Part shown: in pieces, positions 57,462-58,000 of the stretch | Layout: each line of letters begins with the position of its first letter | How positions within the stretch are numbered: the stretch's first letter is position 1 | Source of the DNA: Adiantum capillus-veneris | Taxonomy: Eukaryota > Streptophyta > Polypodiopsida > Polypodiales > Pteridaceae | Length of the DNA: 58,000 nt | NCBI GenBank assembly: GCA_014529385.2 | Contig: CM043960.1 | Coordinates: 38,419,281 to 38,477,280 of the forward strand | Direction: 5' to 3' | Made by a program: the position numbers and the translations under genes | The notes under the pieces: generated by a model | What the model was told of the DNA's origin: nothing | The model's database searches: none | What the model saw: the letters and a program-made list of their open reading frames with translations, nothing else

Positions 57462-58000
57462 TCATGTGTATGAGAGTAAGCCCAAAGCTTTTCGGAAAGC
57501 TTCAAACTTTGCTCGTGATAACGCCTTCGTAAATAGATCTGCAATGTTATCCTGTGTAGGACAGTAAGTTAGTGTGATCTCCCCTGCATGTAGCCTTTCC
57601 CTGACATAGTGGTAGTGAACCTCTATGTGCTTTGTTCTTGCATGAAAAACTGGATTCCTTGCAACTGCCATAGCACTTTGACTGTCAGTGAAAATGGTAG
57701 TGGGTGCCTGTTGACACTCACAAAGATCTGCCAATAACTTGCGTATCCATACACAATCAACTGTTGCCGTGAAAGCTGCCCTGTACTCAGCTTCACAAGT
57801 TGATGTAGCCACTGTGAGTTGCTTCTTGCTTAGCCAAGATATACATGCATTTCCCAAGAAAAAACAATTGCCACTTGTGGAATGTCGTGTGTCAAAATCA
57901 CCAGCCCAATCTGAATCGCTGTAACCAAGAAGCTGCATAGAACTGTGCTTTCCATACATATCCCCCCTTGGAAAGAACATGGCAAGATTAGGGGTACCTG
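57462..58000 (-). CDS. Ty1/copia polyprotein, RNase H end (partial)
   Basis: The frame is open to the right edge of the window and ends at a normal stop 47 bp before the LTR. It has the copia RNase H blocks LLGYSDSDWAGDFDTRHSTS and GNACISWLSKKQLTVATSTC, then EAEYRAAFTATVDCVWIRKL, IFTDSQSAM, and HIEVHYHYVRE with NIADLFTKAL. The catalytic Asp, Glu and Asp are all present. RNase H removes the RNA template during reverse transcription in the virus-like particle. The start, integrase and reverse transcriptase lie outside the window. Confidence 0.9.
   Translation of the reverse strand, partial: GTPNLAMFFPRGDMYGKHSSMQLLGYSDSDWAGDFDTRHSTSGNCFFLGNACISWLSKKQLTVATSTCEAEYRAAFTATVDCVWIRKLLADLCECQQAPTTIFTDSQSAMAVARNPVFHARTKHIEVHYHYVRERLHAGEITLTYCPTQDNIADLFTKALSRAKFEAFRKALGLLSYT

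Larger units (their letters stand above)
57136..58000 (-). mobile_element. Ty1/copia retrotransposon, 3' end
   Basis: The 3' end of a copia element: RNase H frame (57462 to the right edge), polypurine tract (AGGGGGGATT, about 57415-57424) and a complete 279-bp 3' LTR (57136-57414). Nothing in it is broken, in contrast to its surroundings, so it is probably the youngest insertion here. The matching target duplication (ATAAA at 57131-57135) should lie to the right of the window. Confidence 0.85.

Overview
The window is nuclear DNA of a land plant with a large, repeat-rich genome. The evidence is plant-type Ty3/gypsy elements (a chromodomain element and Tat-like elements with two RNase H domains), Ty1/copia LTRs, a Helitron, a tRNA-derived SINE, very long (GA)n arrays and broken copies of plant genes (a TRICHOME BIREFRINGENCE-LIKE O-acetyltransferase and an RH20/RH30-type DEAD-box helicase). 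The great age of most elements would suit a fern or a gymnosperm, but nothing seen here decides the lineage. Only one gene looks intact and host-functional: an NF-YB histone-fold transcription factor at 11314-11955 on the minus strand.

Layout. 1-6626: a solo LTR (275-779) and a 5.6-kb LTR element without coding capacity (1038-6626, minus) belong to one family, each with a perfect 5-bp target duplication; a second, unrelated solo LTR (1921-2651) lies nested in a degenerate minisatellite inside the large element. 6640-8580: worn gypsy remnant. 8581-11313: nothing recognised. 11314-12600: NF-YB with a 5'-UTR intron. 12958-17170: a SINE, then a 5'-truncated chromodomain gypsy element. 18063-26191: a probable 8.1-kb non-autonomous Helitron (A|TC...hairpin...CTAG|T). 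It carries a two-exon fragment of a TBL gene with its intron, a 31-bp tandem array, a 48-bp inverted repeat, a gypsy remnant and a tandem family of (GA)n units. 26192-29585: nothing recognised apart from microsatellites. 29590-29835: a second copy of the minisatellite. 30460-36850: a minus-strand gypsy element ('family F', copy A) whose reverse transcriptase and integrase cores are tandemly duplicated. 36907-37746 (plus): a frameshifted Lys/Ser/Pro-repeat coding remnant. 39600-43200: a Tat-like element with two RNase H domains. 46600-46750: copia scrap. 47033-47928: an LTR, and directly next to its polypurine tract a broken DEAD-box helicase gene (to about 49300). 50100-54280: copy B of family F. 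54300-57135: probable LTR and a long gypsy integrase ORF, split by a young Ty1/copia element (LTR 57136-57414, RNase H ORF running off the right edge).

The genes form no operon or pathway. NF-YB is the one functional locus; its 5' flank is only about 0.4 kb before transposon sequence begins. The rest is a record of nested insertions, LTR-LTR recombination (two solo LTRs), host-gene capture by two element classes and decay. Many of the in-frame stops fit C-to-T or G-to-A changes, as expected from methylated, silenced DNA. All family names come from motif reading only; no database search was possible.
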